A stretch of DNA of 64,000 bases. It comes from Bilabrum cf. latius. Its lineage: Eukaryota > Bigyra: Bicosoecida > Bigyra > Bicosoecida. A program made the translations under genes and the position numbers. The notes under the pieces are model-generated. The model was not told the origin of the DNA, searched no databases, and saw only the letters and a list, made by a program, of their open reading frames with translations. This document shows positions 12,402-23,771 of this stretch, piece after piece; position 1 is the first letter of the stretch, and the number at the start of each line of letters is the position of its first letter. The stretch covers positions 496,001 to 560,000 of the forward strand of contig OZ237741.1 in assembly GCA_965178125.1 (NCBI GenBank), written 5' to 3'.

Positions 12402-13535
12402 TCACCAAACGGGCATTACGATTACAAGAGGACCGCATGCCCTCCATCACACCAAGTCGAGATTGCCGAACAAGGGATGTTGACAATCTCGGCAACATGG
12501 TAGAGCAACGTGACAGGCTTCGAATGATTTTCTCGAAGTGGATCAGATCGGACCAGACCCCCGCGGGGGGCAGAGCCGGGTGGGGGGGGGTTGGGTGGGG
12601 GGAGGGGGTGAATGAGGGGGTGGAAATGGATTGCGACAGTCCACCCACTCCAAGCACAAATGTGCTATGGCAGCACCACATAGCAAAACGAAGCTGATTT
12701 TAACGCAGAAAAATAAATCGCTTTAAAGGAAGAAAAGGCACAAATGATCGCGACATCTAAGCATAGTACTCAGCGCCAAGGTGTACGAAAATCATCTGTA
12801 TCATCACGAGGACAAGTCTCCACTTACTGAATTGTCAAGCATTATGGGCACTGGAAGTACTCCTGCTGCATTAGGAGACAGTCCCGAGAGAAATCCGTAG
12901 ACTCACTATTCCGTCCATCACTGCATGACTCTCGGAGGCCCGGGGCGCGAAAACCTTTGGCAGTACCTGTGGCCCAGGCTGTGGGTAGAAAGGTTGGATT
13001 CGTTGTTGTCGAAAGGACAGTCACAACTGTGTGGGACCTGTATATCATAAATGAGAATTATATCATTAATGAGGCGAGCCTGGGCAAGACGAATTAGAAT
13101 TGATTTGAAATTTGTGAGAGCTTCCTAGCAAGACAATAGGACAAGATCAGTTGATCTAATCCGAATCTCTTCTTGCCTCTCTCACCGGCTCCTTGTTGTG
13201 TTTTTAACTCCCTGCGGCAGGGGCTGTGTGTTGCCAAACGGTGTTGCCAGATGCTTTTTGTGTGACGACATCATGCGATGCTGAACGGGGAGGGAGTAGA
13301 TGTGAAACGACGACTTGCATGCCTTCTGCTAGTTTATGGTTGAGGGAGCCCTACCGCCGAGCCTATTCGCGCGCCTGGGCCTGTTCCGAGTGCCAGTGGT
13401 CCCCATTCCGAAAGGGTAGGGGGGCTCGGAGCCTCAGTGGCATACATTCGTGAGCCGAGCGCTTCGGCCCGAATTGCTGCCGAAGGTGTAGCAAGCTTGC
13501 ATCCCTCACCAGATGGAAGTGCGGGATGGATGGAG
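12402..13535. other. Intergenic stretch with G-rich block
   Basis: No gene is supported. 12556-12631 is an extreme G-run block on the plus strand (several runs of 4-8 G) with quadruplex potential. The minus strand at 12394-12681 is open and ends beside a donor-like GTGAGT; it could hold a 5' exon of the NTPase-nuclease gene, but its reading (Pro/Ser-rich) is not convincing and the splice phase does not fit the acceptor tried. Confidence 0.3.
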
Positions 13536-14459
13536 AAATTGCAATGATCCAGGCTCTGCTCAGCGCCTGGTCGTCGCTGCACCGGGTGCTTCGGATGCGT
13601 ATGGCTTCATCCATCGCAGTACGACTTTGCAAGCTCTAGCGTCGCTGTCCACCGGAATGGGCACTTATGTGCACCATGTCTACAGCATGCAGCGCATGGT
13701 GTTGTGTCTGGCGAGGATGGAGCAGAGCTTGTGCAGAACCTGGACGGGTCGCCTTTGTCTCCGGCGCTGTTCTTCGCAGCCATTTCGGGCGCTCTGAAAG
13801 CGACAAATATTGCCCACATGGATGTGTAGTACCTAGTATCGAACCTTAACGACGTGTTCCTGTTGGGAGAGTGAGATAAAGTCAGGGCAGTCATCGCCAC
13901 GTTGGAGGGGAAGTTGGGGGACGTCGGCCTCTCCCTCAACAAAAAGAAAACGTCGTTCTGTTCCCCCCCCCCCCCCCGAGCCACCTATGAGTACCTGATC
14001 CACCCGCAGGCACCAGACCAGGAGGATAGGCTCGAGGGAGCGGTCCACGAGCATGTACTGGGGATCCTTGGCGTACCGGTAGGGACAGAAGTCGGAGTGG
14101 CCGAACAAGTCTTGAAGGGACGCTTGGAAGAGACGGTGGTTCAGGCTCTTCGCCTGGCCTACCCGGACCCAATCAGTGCGCGCGCACTGTTTGCCCGGTG
14201 CGTTGTGCCGGCACGGACATGCGTGCACAGGAGCGGGTGCCTCTTGCCCGAGCTCAAGGACGGGGTGACACCCGATTTGAAGGAGGTACAGGGAGCGTTT
14301 CTGGAGTTCCTGACAGGGATGTGCGTAAGTGCGCTCTCACAGGCCCAGATACAGGTGTTGGACGTGCTGGGCCCGCTATCCGTTGCCCGTGGGGGTCTCG
14401 GAGTGGGACTCGTGCCTGCCGATTTAACCCGGGAGGCAATGTGCGTCGGGGGGTTGTGA
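13536..14459 (+). pseudogene. Reverse-transcriptase remnant (non-LTR-like)
   Basis: The frame through 13690-13990 reads LDGSPLSPALFFAA, then LNDVFLLG, then LEGKLGDVGLSLNKKKTSF. This is the order GxPLSP, YxDD box, GL-LN-K of LINE-type reverse transcriptases in the family. The catalytic box reads LNDV instead of YxDD, and a TGA interrupts the frame near 13872 just after it. A C-run of about 14 bases at 13963-13977 follows, then LGILGVPVG, a thumb-like segment. TGA is a genuine stop elsewhere in the window and the aspartate is lost, so this is called dead. The upstream part (13536-13690) is degraded. Confidence 0.65.
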
Positions 14460-15043
14460 GTTGTCGGGGGAGGTGATCTGGGACGGTGCAGCGGCAGATG
14501 CGGGGGTGCACCCCCTCTGCCGAACCCACTGCGAGGGCGCACCGCTCGCCTGAACTCCCTTGTGGACACTGTGATGACCGCAATTTTCAAGTACGGCTAG
14601 AGGAAAGCCGTGACAATTTCGGGATGGCTGGATTCCCGAGTCCGTTGCCTCCACTTGTTCCGGAGGCTGGCTCCCCCCACCCCCCGGGGCCACTGTCACC
14701 GTGCTGCAATGGTATGGTGTGGGACACAGCCGGCACTTCGGAACTCCTGGGCAGTTCAGCCGAAAGGGTAGCCCATCCCGAAATACGGATTATGGCTGCC
14801 CATGTGGAGCTGTTGCAGGATGATCCATCATGCAATAAGGTAGCTTGCTCCCTCTCGCGGCATGGTTGTCGGCACCAGAGCCTGGATTCTGTTGTCCTCG
14901 CACGGCGATCCAGTTTTGGTACGTCTTCGGACTGGTGCACGTGAATTGAACTCGATTGTAAAATGCTCAGTGTAGGCTTTCTTCATCAAGTCAATGCAAA
15001 GCTTGCTGCGACGACCGAGCAGCTGCTCCGCCTGATCCTGGAG
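14460..15043. other. 3' flank of the coiled-coil gene; source of the 8 kb copy
   Basis: No gene is supported here. From about 14845 the sequence is the downstream flank of the minus-strand coiled-coil gene and is the source (or sister) of the duplicated block at 7955-8345. Confidence 0.5.
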
Positions 15044-16999
15044 TCAGCCATCGTCGCCCATGGCCTTCTTCATGTTCTCGAGGTCCCGCAAGGACTTTTG
15101 GATCTCCTCTCGCTTTCTCTCCAAGCCGCTTCCGAGCTCGCGCACTTCAGCCGCGATCCGGTGATGCTCGGCGGCGACGCTCACCCCGCCGAGCACCACG
15201 TCGTTGGGCGTGCTCTGCGCGAGGCCGCTGGCAGCGCCGTCCTCCACGGGCGGCTGTGGCGCAGCCTTGGTGGGCGCCGGCGGAGGGGACTCGACGGCCA
15301 GATCTCCTGCAGCCCCTCCCCCCTGCCCCTCCCCGCCCCCGTTGCTCTCCTGCCCTGCCTCCCCCCCACCCAGCTTGGGAGCCAGGGCAGGTGCTCCGAT
15401 CGAGTCGGCCACCGCGCCCATGTCGTTTCCGATGGACCGCACCATTGCCTGCATCTCTCGAACGAACTTGTCCGCGTCCTCCTGTGACAGCGCAGGGCCG
15501 CCATCGGCAGCCGCGGCCGCGGCTGCGGCCGCGCTCGAGTCGGTTGCTTGGCTCCGTGACCCTGTTTGGCCTTGGTTCTGGCCCTGCTGCTGGGAGGCAG
15601 CGGACACTGCATTCGGCGCAGCGTTGCTGCCATCGGTGCCAGCACCGGCACTGGAAGAGGCGTTTCCCGCTGGCTTGTTGCTGCTGCTGGCGGCCGTCGA
15701 AGAGGCCGACTTGTTGGTTGCAACCGGCGCCGAGCTGCGGGGCGGCGGGGGTTGTCCTTGCGCGGCGGCGGCCGTGCCCTTGTCCGTGCCCGCCTTCGAT
15801 CCACTCATGCCGGCTGCACCGCCACTCGCGGCGCTTGTTCCCTGGCCTCCTTGCTTCGGCTGCTCCTCGCGCGGGATGTACCCGGCTCCGCTTCTGCGGG
15901 CAGAGGCCAGAGCCGCAGCTGCCTCGCCTCTGGCAGCTGCAGCCGCCGCCAGCTGCTGCGTAATTCTCTCGCGCTTCTGCGCGGCGACTTGGAGGTCCTT
16001 CTGTGCCTGCTGGGCCTGCTGCCTGACGTGGTTTGCAACCAGCCGCAGCCTGGACACGGACTGCCTGCTTTTCCTGAGCGTCTTCGAGAAGGCGGTGTGC
16101 AGCCCCAGCGCATTTTGCGCGCTGAGTTTGCCCCTCAGTCGCGTGGCCTCCATGACGAGCGTCTCCCTGTCCTCGGCAGACTGCCTTAGGGAAGCCTCCT
16201 CCTCCTCGGACGCCTTGATGCTGCGGCGGGCGGAATCGATGTGCTCCTGGAGCTCCTTTTCCCTCGACTAGGAGGAGGACTGAAGGTCCGTAAGGACCTT
16301 GAGCGTGTTTTTCTCGAGCTCCGCTGCGGTCTTTCGTTCCTTCTCCGCTTCTTCGCGGAGCTTCTGCAGCTCTTGCCGGAGACTGGCGGTCTGCTCCTCG
16401 GCAGCCTCTGCCTCTGCCTCGGCCTTGCGCCGCTCCTCGGCTGCCGCGCGCGCGCGCTCCGCGACCGCGTCCTTCTTCTTCTGCGCGTCTTCGGCGGCGG
16501 CACGGGCGGAGTCGCGGCGGCCCGCCGCGGCCACGAGGGCTGCCATGGCCGCCTAGTTCGAGGCCTGGACCGCTCCGACCGAGGCGGTCAGCTCCTCAAG
16601 AACCTGCCTGCGCTCCTGCAGCAGCTCGGCAACGGTTTGGCCCTGCTCTGCAGCAGCCGTTTGGGCGGCCGTGAATGGGCTCAGTGCATCGGCTGCGCCG
16701 CCCTTGCTGCTCGTCTGGGCTGGGGAGGCCGAGGCGTCAGGTGGGTGGCTTCCAGGTTCGTCCACGCTCTGTCGCGCCGTGTGAGAGGCTCCCGGAGGAG
16801 AAGCAAAGTGATCGGCTGTTTTCTACGGCGCAGACCGCTTGCGGGCTTCTGCTTCGCGGGCGCGAGCTGCCGCGAGGGCGGCTCGTCTTGCTTCGCCAGC
16901 TCGAGCAGCGGCGTCGTCTCTCGGTGCAGCAGGAGGCTTCCCTGCCGGCGAGTCTTTCCTCCTCTCGATTCGTTGCAAAAAATCAGCAGCAGATGCCAT
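15044..16999 (-). CDS. Coiled-coil, Ala/Ser/Gln-rich protein
   Basis: Reading TAG as sense joins four open segments in one frame, from the ATG at 16999 (MASAADFLQRIERRK) to TGA 15044-15046, 651 residues. In-frame TAGs lie at 16823, 16553 and 16268. Residues about 150-330 form a long charged heptad region (EERRKAEAEAEAAEEQ, LRQELQKLREEAEKERK), followed by a second helical block, a low-complexity Ala/Ser/Gly/Gln linker, and a C-terminal helix (ELGSGLERKREEIQKSL). No enzymatic motif is seen. Similar proteins act as cytoskeletal or scaffold components, but that is only analogy. Its 3' end has been copied to 8 kb. The frame is also open upstream to 17161, so a longer N-terminus is possible. Confidence 0.7.
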
Positions 17000-18279
17000 C
17001 CTTATCTTCTGCTCAAGACCTGCGCGGTGGAGACGAATGAAGCAAGTGTAGCAAGCACCGATGCCATCTCCCTCGCTACCGACAACGACGAGGGCAAGCC
17101 TCTGCATAGGTAATGCAAAGACTATACGCGACGTGCGAGCGAGGACGGGGCAGGACAACAAGTAAACACCAAGGATCTCTTCAAGATCGCCGGAGCAGAC
17201 CCGAACGGACCGCGCCTCACAACGATTTCTTGCGCGTTGAAGGTCTCGTGCACCTGAGTGATGAAGTCCAATGAACTTTTATACTACCAGAGACTTCAAC
17301 AGCACAACCACTCAGCCGGCCCTCTTCAGAATGGTGGCTCCGCACCGGGTCCAAGGCGGCTGCGCCAACACTTGGAGTGGTCGCAAGTGCTTCGTGCGTG
17401 CTTTTGCCAAGAACAGATACAAAGGCTGGTGGTGCGTTGCTGCTTATTGATGGGTGAATGTAGTATGTGACTGCTTGGTTGCGCCGACTGCGCGACAAGA
17501 CCACAAGACTGGAACGGTCTAGTCGCGTCTACGATGACTTAGGCGTCTGCATGTCAAGGTTCGCTTGGGACGCGCTAAACACAGAGTGGCTTGTTTTTCA
17601 TGTTGTAAGGACCGATTCGTGGCCTTTTCGCGAGCTGCGGTGTTGAGGTGGAGTGTCCCACCCGACGTGCCAAAACACGCCCCACTTGCGGCGACGGCAC
17701 CAATCATGCTGTCATTCGCATTCGTTGGTACTAGCATATGAACCACTACGGCATAGACTGCGGGGTGGGAAGAGCAGGGTGCAAAAAGAACGGATGTGGG
17801 GCGGGCAGTAGCCAGAGAACTAAGCAGAATCACCTATCTCGGTTCACAAGCGTGCACTCATACAATAAATCGATCTTTTTGCATCAGCATAGTCGAAACC
17901 TAAGACTGACGTGCAAAGTAGTTGAATCATAGTGCTGAAGTCACTGGCAATGGATCACTGTCCGCTGCACAGTCTCACCTATCGATGCTTGACCCAGTTT
18001 ATCGCTGATTTCATCAGATACGTGTCCATGTTCCTTCGGAGACTCTTTGATATACACGAAAATAACTACAGCGACATATCATGCGTTGCAAGATAGCATC
18101 GTCGCTCGTACAATGACGGGTTCGACAAGCTGCGCAGATCCCTCTTTTTACTCCGAGTTATACCCGAACAACACGCTACAACATCTCAAAGACGAGCCGA
18201 ATTATTTTGGTATTCTGGTACACTGAGCCCAGGGGGGGGGAAGTTGAGCTGCGAATCGAGCGTACTAGCCCCGCGCGCA
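17000..18279. other. Intergenic stretch, nothing recognised
   Basis: It lies between two minus-strand genes. Only short unconvincing frames occur. The part nearest 17000 should hold the promoter and possibly 5' exon of the coiled-coil gene. A G-run of nine lies at 18232-18240. Confidence 0.3.
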
Positions 18280-19218
18280 TCACCCCTCTGCGCCCATGCG
18301 CCTCCGATGCCGATACGCCACGAATGCCACGAACGCCAGCAGCACCAGCAGCACGAGAGCATCGTCCAGCAGGCCAAACACCCCAAACAAACCCTCCGGC
18401 ACGATATCCAGAGGAGACAGAATGTAGAGGAGCAGAACCCCAAGAATGAGCAACCGCCTACAAGTTAGGATGGCCTGTACCACCAGGTGCGGGTGTTGCA
18501 GCGCTTGGAATGCCACGTGGGGCAGCTCGGCTGCTGCCCGGTGCCAGGGCCGGCCGTCCAGCAGGTGCTCGTGGCGCCGGTTGAAGTCTCTCAGCCTCTG
18601 CATCACAGCCTCCCCCTCTCCCCCCTGATCGTTCTTCTCCTCTTCCGTGAATTCTTCGACGAGAGAGTGCACGACACTGCGGCACATCGGGCATGTTGGC
18701 CTTCTGAGATTCTCCCCGTCCACGTGTTCAAATACCGCCAAGATGCAGTTGGTACAGTAAACGTGGCCGCAGTTGGTGATTGCAGCAAAGTTTGGCTGGT
18801 CCAGGCATATCGGGCAGTCTCCGCCTTCGTTGAATCGCTGCCGAACGCCCTCGCGTTGCTCAGCAGCATCCTGCTCGTCCTGCTCGTGCTCGTCCTGCTC
18901 GCCGCCTTGGCCAGCACCGCGGTCTGCGTGAGACCCCGCCCTGCGGCGTCTTGCTCCGTTATTAGAATCATATCTCGCATCATAGGCGCCTTCCTCATCG
19001 CCGAGCTAGCCGGGTTCCTCCGCCTCGTTGATTGGTTCGTGTCCACGTTGCTGCTCTGCGCCATGCTGTTCTGCCTGGTCGTTCTCGGGCCGGTGTGGCG
19101 GTCTTGCGATGAAGCGACTCGCCATGACCAGGGCTGCAACCAGTATGATGCCAAAGACTGATATTGCTGGTAAAGCTGCGACGGATAGAAGAAGGCAAGT
19201 GACAGATGTCTGGACCAT
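18280..19218 (-). CDS. RNF170: RNF170-like membrane RING E3 ubiquitin ligase
   Basis: 312 residues from the ATG at 19218 to TGA 18280-18282, with one in-frame TAG at 19006 joining what would otherwise be two fragments. The N-terminal hydrophobic helix (ISVFGIILVAALVM) is followed by an acidic Gln/Glu linker. A C3HC4 RING runs from about residue 136 (CPICLDQ, NCGHVYCTNC) to TCPMC. The C-terminal DUF1232-type membrane part reads LLYILSPLDIVPEGL and FGLLDDALVLL, matching the order of RNF170, an ER-membrane ligase known in animals for IP3-receptor turnover. All RING ligands are present, so it is likely active. The match of RING plus DUF1232 makes the assignment strong. Confidence 0.9.
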
Positions 19219-19380
19219 GCAATGCTACGTTTCTATCAATTGCCATGTCGTCCTGGTGTGTGCGTGCTCTCACCGTTTAGGACGTCCTCCCCCAAGCCAA
19301 AGTGACTTTCAATAATCGTGGCCTTTATCTGTGCTTCATGTTGCATGCGAAGTATGAAAACAGCGCAAAGCTGGTCTTGA

Positions 19381-21072
19381 TATCGACAAGACCCGGAATT
19401 CGTGGCCAGAATACAAGCCCCGTACCGTTCACAACGAGCACGAATGGTCGAATGCATAGCAGCATCAAGCTTATAGACATGCTCTCTACGTGTTGCGTAG
19501 CAATTAAAGCCCGGGGATGGACTTGCCATCATCGCATGTCCGCAAAGAGCCTCTGCTGAGGTCGTTGCTGCCACCACTGCAGCTGTTGTGCCAACATATG
19601 CACTCTAGGGTGGAAGTAGCAGTGATTATGATGTCAAACAGATGCATTCTAGCGGGCTCGTCATTGTTGGTACCCCAGAGCGGCTGTGGCATGCGTTGCA
19701 GCACGCAAAGTCTTTATCGCCTGTACAGTCTGTCGCAGTTCTCAACCCCTCAGAGTGCGAAGAGGTCGGGCACGGCAAGGCCGTGCGCGGCATTATATCA
19801 TTGCTACTGTCGTCGGGCACTTTAAAGGGCGGCGTACGCAGCATTACAGCCCTTGCGCTCACAGAAGCAGGGGTTGGAACCGAGGAGACCGTTCGAGCAG
19901 AAACTGCGGCAAAACTAGAACAATTGATTGCACCAGACGCTGGATCAACCCAGACAATAAGACCCAGCGCCACAGTTTCTGGCAGCGGGCCTACCGTTGC
20001 CACGGCCGCCGCAATGCTGCCACCGCCTGCTCCCACCCGCTCGCGGTCCGCGAGTGCAGCTGCCCTAGGGTCCCCGACCGACCGAGAGGGCGCCCGGAGG
20101 ATGCGGCACTTCTTCGTCCTGCCGAAGACGTCTGCAGAAGGTACTGTATCGGCAGACGGCGTGCCGACGACGAAGTCGAAGATGGAGAGTGCGATGCACC
20201 CGGCGTGGGCCAAGGCAAGGCTTGCTGGCCTCGGCGCCGTCAGGCCGCACCACCCAGAGGCCCTGGTGGCAGGACCCGGAGCGAAAAGGATTGATTTCTC
20301 CAGCGGGGGCGCGGGTCACCATGCTGCCAGCGAGAGCGGTGGGCTGCATCGCACTGTGGCGGAGAGCGCTGCGATTTCCGCCCGCATGATTGCTGCACTG
20401 TGGGACCAGCTGTCCATGGCTCAGACCGTCGTCTTCGCCGCCAGCAGGCGATAGCTCGTGCTGATCGCCGATGAGCTGGCGGCCATGGAGATCGACTGCC
20501 AGGCGTGGTCACCGGACTTGGAAGAAAAAGAAAAAGAAGCAGCGCTCTCCCGGTATCGAACCGGGGAGTGTCGAGTGCTGCTCGCTACAGACGCGCTGGT
20601 TCGAGACCCCCAGGTCCCGTCTGCCGGTTGCGTGTTGCACTGCGGTGTCCCGCTCGCACCGGAGGTTATGCGGAAGCGGATTTCTGTGCTTCGTCCCAAG
20701 GAGGACGGGGAGGCGGCCAGCGTGCTGCTGCTGGCGGCGGGGGCCGGCGATTAGGGCTCAGAAGAGGCCGAGGCCGCGCGCGCGGTGGAGATCGTCAGGG
20801 CGTGCGTGGGCTTCGGAGGAATCGCGCTGGCGAGGGGCAAGGGCTTGCGATCGGTGCGCACCGCGCTTGAGATATTGGAAGAGGAAGAGGAAGAGGAAGA
20901 GGAAGAGGAGGAGGATGAAGAGGATGGGGATATGGGCGATGGCAGAACGGAGCGCAACGCAGAGGGCAGCTTGCGGTCGGATGCGAGCGAGGAGGACCTG
21001 GCAGCCTGCTGCATGGACAACGGGCTGATCGCGCCGCTGCCTGCCAACGGTTCAGCTTGGATTGTGGTATGA
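19381..21072 (+). CDS. DEAD-like RNA helicase paralogue with lost catalytic motifs
   Basis: The 5' end is incomplete: the frame is open from a TGA at 19378, so at least one upstream exon is expected. TAG codons at 19498, about 19606, 20452 and 20752 are in frame; the end is TGA 21070-21072. Helicase landmarks appear in order: LAIIACPQRASAE (motif Ia position), GG after a TAG, VIVGTPERLW (motif Ib), QTVVFAASRR (motif IV) and CRVLLATDALVRDP (motif V). The DEAD box is replaced by LNPSECEE and the arginine-rich motif VI is not recognisable, so ATP hydrolysis is doubtful. The C-terminal region holds a Glu tract at 20878-20925. It may be a non-catalytic paralogue or an early pseudogene, although the frame is intact. 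Confidence 0.65.
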
Positions 21073-21206
21073 CGGGACGGTAGCAAGAACCCGATCGGAT
21101 CGGGGGGCGGCTGAGCTTCCGGTTTGTGTCTGCAGGGAGCGCGAGGGTGGAACGTTCATCTCTGCCCGGTATTTTGCGCCCAGAAAGAGTACTCGGATCC
21201 ATTTGA

Positions 21207-23315
21207 ATGAATATATCCACGTACTCGCTTTTATATTGCGCTGCTGGGGCCGCTCTTTCGTTTATTTCGGCTAGCTCCATATCGGTACAGATTCAGGCAA
21301 GACCAGGGTTGCACTCGTACGGCGTCGTTGGTCAGGCTCTCACCTCTGGCTTCTCGAAATTGAAGGATATTTCATTTCATCTAGAACGTAACCATGAGGC
21401 AAACGAGCTAGCAAGTTTATACGTTTCGCTCCCGTGGACGGAGCTATCAAGATTGGAGCAGGTTCTCAGGACAAACTCAGTCACGTCAGCAGGGCTTGGT
21501 AGTGCTGGCAATACAAAGGCAGACAACTGTCCTCATATTTTTGTTAGATCTACCATGCCTCTCGACCTCAGGGTTCCACCAGGATGCAACAGCACAGTTG
21601 TGCTCGTCCACGCAACTACAGAGTAGCTCGTTGCCCCGGAGCGACGCCTCCAAAGAACCGATTCCTATACTCCTTGGAGTAACATGGATTCCAGAGTATA
21701 GATCGTGTCTCCTTCCCGGTGGTCCTGTCGCGGCTTCCAGCTGGGAGGCATGAAGCGTTGTATTGTCGTGCCGCACGGCGTTCACGATAGCTGGATTCAA
21801 CCAAAGGGAATCCATAATACATCAGAAGTAGACATGCCTGGGATGCAGTAGACCACTGGCACGCCTATGTTTTCCCGGCTTGCGGCTTTGCGAAGGTTAG
21901 CAGGGTTGGCAGGCGCAAGCACCCGGGGGCTGCGGCGGCCCGCGCCTATACACTGGGGTCCCCCGCCGGTCGTCCGTGCCGATTTGATTCTCGGTGCAGA
22001 AGAAAATGGCACGTTTGAAGGGTTCGACAAGCCGGAAGGAGTCAAGCGAAGGTCGCATCATGCAGGGCTGCTTCGAAAGGTCGGGCTAGGCAAGTGCTCC
22101 GTGCTCGCACACGTGAGCGCAATATCAGAGAACAAGCTAGTCTACTTCCAGCTGCTTGCTCTGCATTCAGCACTGTCAGCCATTGACGCCGCTGTGGTGG
22201 CAGTACAAGCTGTATTCCGCGGCAGCGCAGCGGGCTCGTATTTGCACGGTAATTCTGGCTTCAGGGTGCGCAGCAAACTTGAAGAGACGCTCGGTGCCTC
22301 GGGCGTCCCGGACGACCACGGGTGGTTCGGAACGGGGTCAGTGGGCTACAGCCCGTCGCGCTCAACGGACTTGTTCGACATTGACGCACCGTGCGTTGCA
22401 TTCGTGCTGAAGGGGCTCGCATCCGTGTACGACAGCAAGCAGGCACTCCGCGTCGCAGTCCAGCAAGCCGTTGAGCAGATTCGGCTGGCGGTTCGCGGCA
22501 ATCGTTTCCAAGCCAGTCGAAACTCGTCATTGTTCCGCGGTCCAATGGCGGGTCAGATACCAGGGCACATTGAAAGGTTCGTGGCCACAGTGCACCGGCA
22601 CGTCCTCTACTCGGACGAATCGGTTTCGGCAGAGCAGCTGCGCGATATCCTGCACGGTTCCGACGTGTACTTGGCCCCGTATTCCGCGGAGGGCTTCAAT
22701 CTTCCGGTGCTAGAAGCAGTGGCTGTTGGGACCCCAGTGATTACCACGTCGGGCGGGCCAACGGATGAGTTCTTGCCCGAGGGAGCTGCGCGTGCGGCCC
22801 CGTCCATGCTGCAGCGAGCGTACAACGACGAGTTCGAGATGAACGTGAGCGTACTGCAGCCAAGCTTTCCATTCATTGCTAGACATATCGTGACGAGCAT
22901 ACTGTCGTCTCCTGCCATGCAAAGCCACACCGATCGCTTGCTTGAGGGCTTGGGTCGAGCTTGCGAGGCGTCAGCCAGGGCAGGTACCATGATCCGGTCC
23001 GGCAGTCCGTCGCAGCAAGACCAGCTCGAATGCACGCAGTGGCTCGCCAGCCACATAGAACGACACCCATCGTACATGGGCTTCGCAGCCCCGAGCTACC
23101 TGGCTGTAGCTTTTGATCGCGAACAAGTAGGCGAGGGCCGGGCTTGGCTGGAGAAAGCAGGCACGCTGGGCCCACATTCCGTGGCAGAGAAGAAGCTGAC
23201 GTGGTCTGAAGCTGCTGCAAAGTGGGTCGAAATCGGGCGGCTGATTATGCGCGAGAACGGGATCCCAGACCCAGGCACAGATCCGGATCCTTCCAGCGGG
23301 CCGATAGACTTGTGA
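21207..23315 (+). CDS. GT4-type glycosyltransferase, single N-terminal anchor
   Basis: 702 residues from the ATG at 21207 to TGA, with in-frame TAGs at about 21624, 21699 and 21849. The N-terminus (LLYCAAGAALSFISASS) is a likely signal anchor for the secretory pathway. The GT-B fold is suggested by SPSRWSCRGF and VVPHGV near residues 170-190, where the nucleotide-sugar domain normally begins, and by DVYLAPYSAEGFNLPVLEA followed by VGTPVITT and GGPTDEF near 490-530, the donor-binding EX7E region of GT1/GT4 enzymes. Sugar donor and acceptor cannot be told. It follows the helicase by 134 bp on the same strand. Confidence 0.75.
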
Positions 23316-23384
23316 CATCCTGGATCGCGGCCGTTGCACGGCCTGTGCATAGCTTGAGGGTCCAACACATAATCATCCGATCAG

Positions 23385-23702
23385 TGTATAGTACTACAGT
23401 CATGTATTTGAATCAACCTAGCCCGGCAAACTGGCCCTGCGCTGCTCCGATTCCGCATCCCCCGGGCCGCTCCTCTCCATCACGAGCCTAGCAGTGAGGC
23501 TCGGGTCGGCAGAGGAAGGCCCCCCCTCCGATCCGAGCCGCATCATGCGCGGCGGCACGTCACCTCCTTCGCCCCCAGCAGCAGTGGCCCCTGCCCCTGC
23601 GCCTGCCTTGGCCACGTCGCCCAGCGTGTGCCCCAATGAGGCGGCCCTGAGGTCTGTGGCGTGCTGCGGTTTCACCGCGGCTGCCTCGCCGCCCGCCGTG
23701 TG
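23385..23702 (-). pseudogene. Copied 3' end of the CDPK gene
   Basis: Nearly identical to 34890-35202, the last ~90 codons and short 3' flank of the oxidoreductase-CDPK gene (shared landmarks: TTGAATCAACCTAGCCCGG, GGCCCCCCCTCCGA). Homology stops abruptly at about 23702, where the source gene continues into its EF-hand part. It has no start of its own and is a dead fragment. Confidence 0.9.
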
Positions 23703-23771
23703 ACTCCATCGTCTTTTCACATACGCAAGTCACAAAGACCTTCTTTTCGACTCCTGTGGGCGGCTCCTTAC

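Noticed and set aside
13860-13875. TGA in the RT remnant as a second reassigned codon
   Set aside because: TGA is the regular terminator of most genes here and the RT active site is also mutated, so it is a dead element.
15204-16271. 355-codon plus-strand frame opposite the coiled-coil gene
   Set aside because: Leu/Ala/Ser-rich shadow of the minus-strand heptad gene; it needs no separate explanation.
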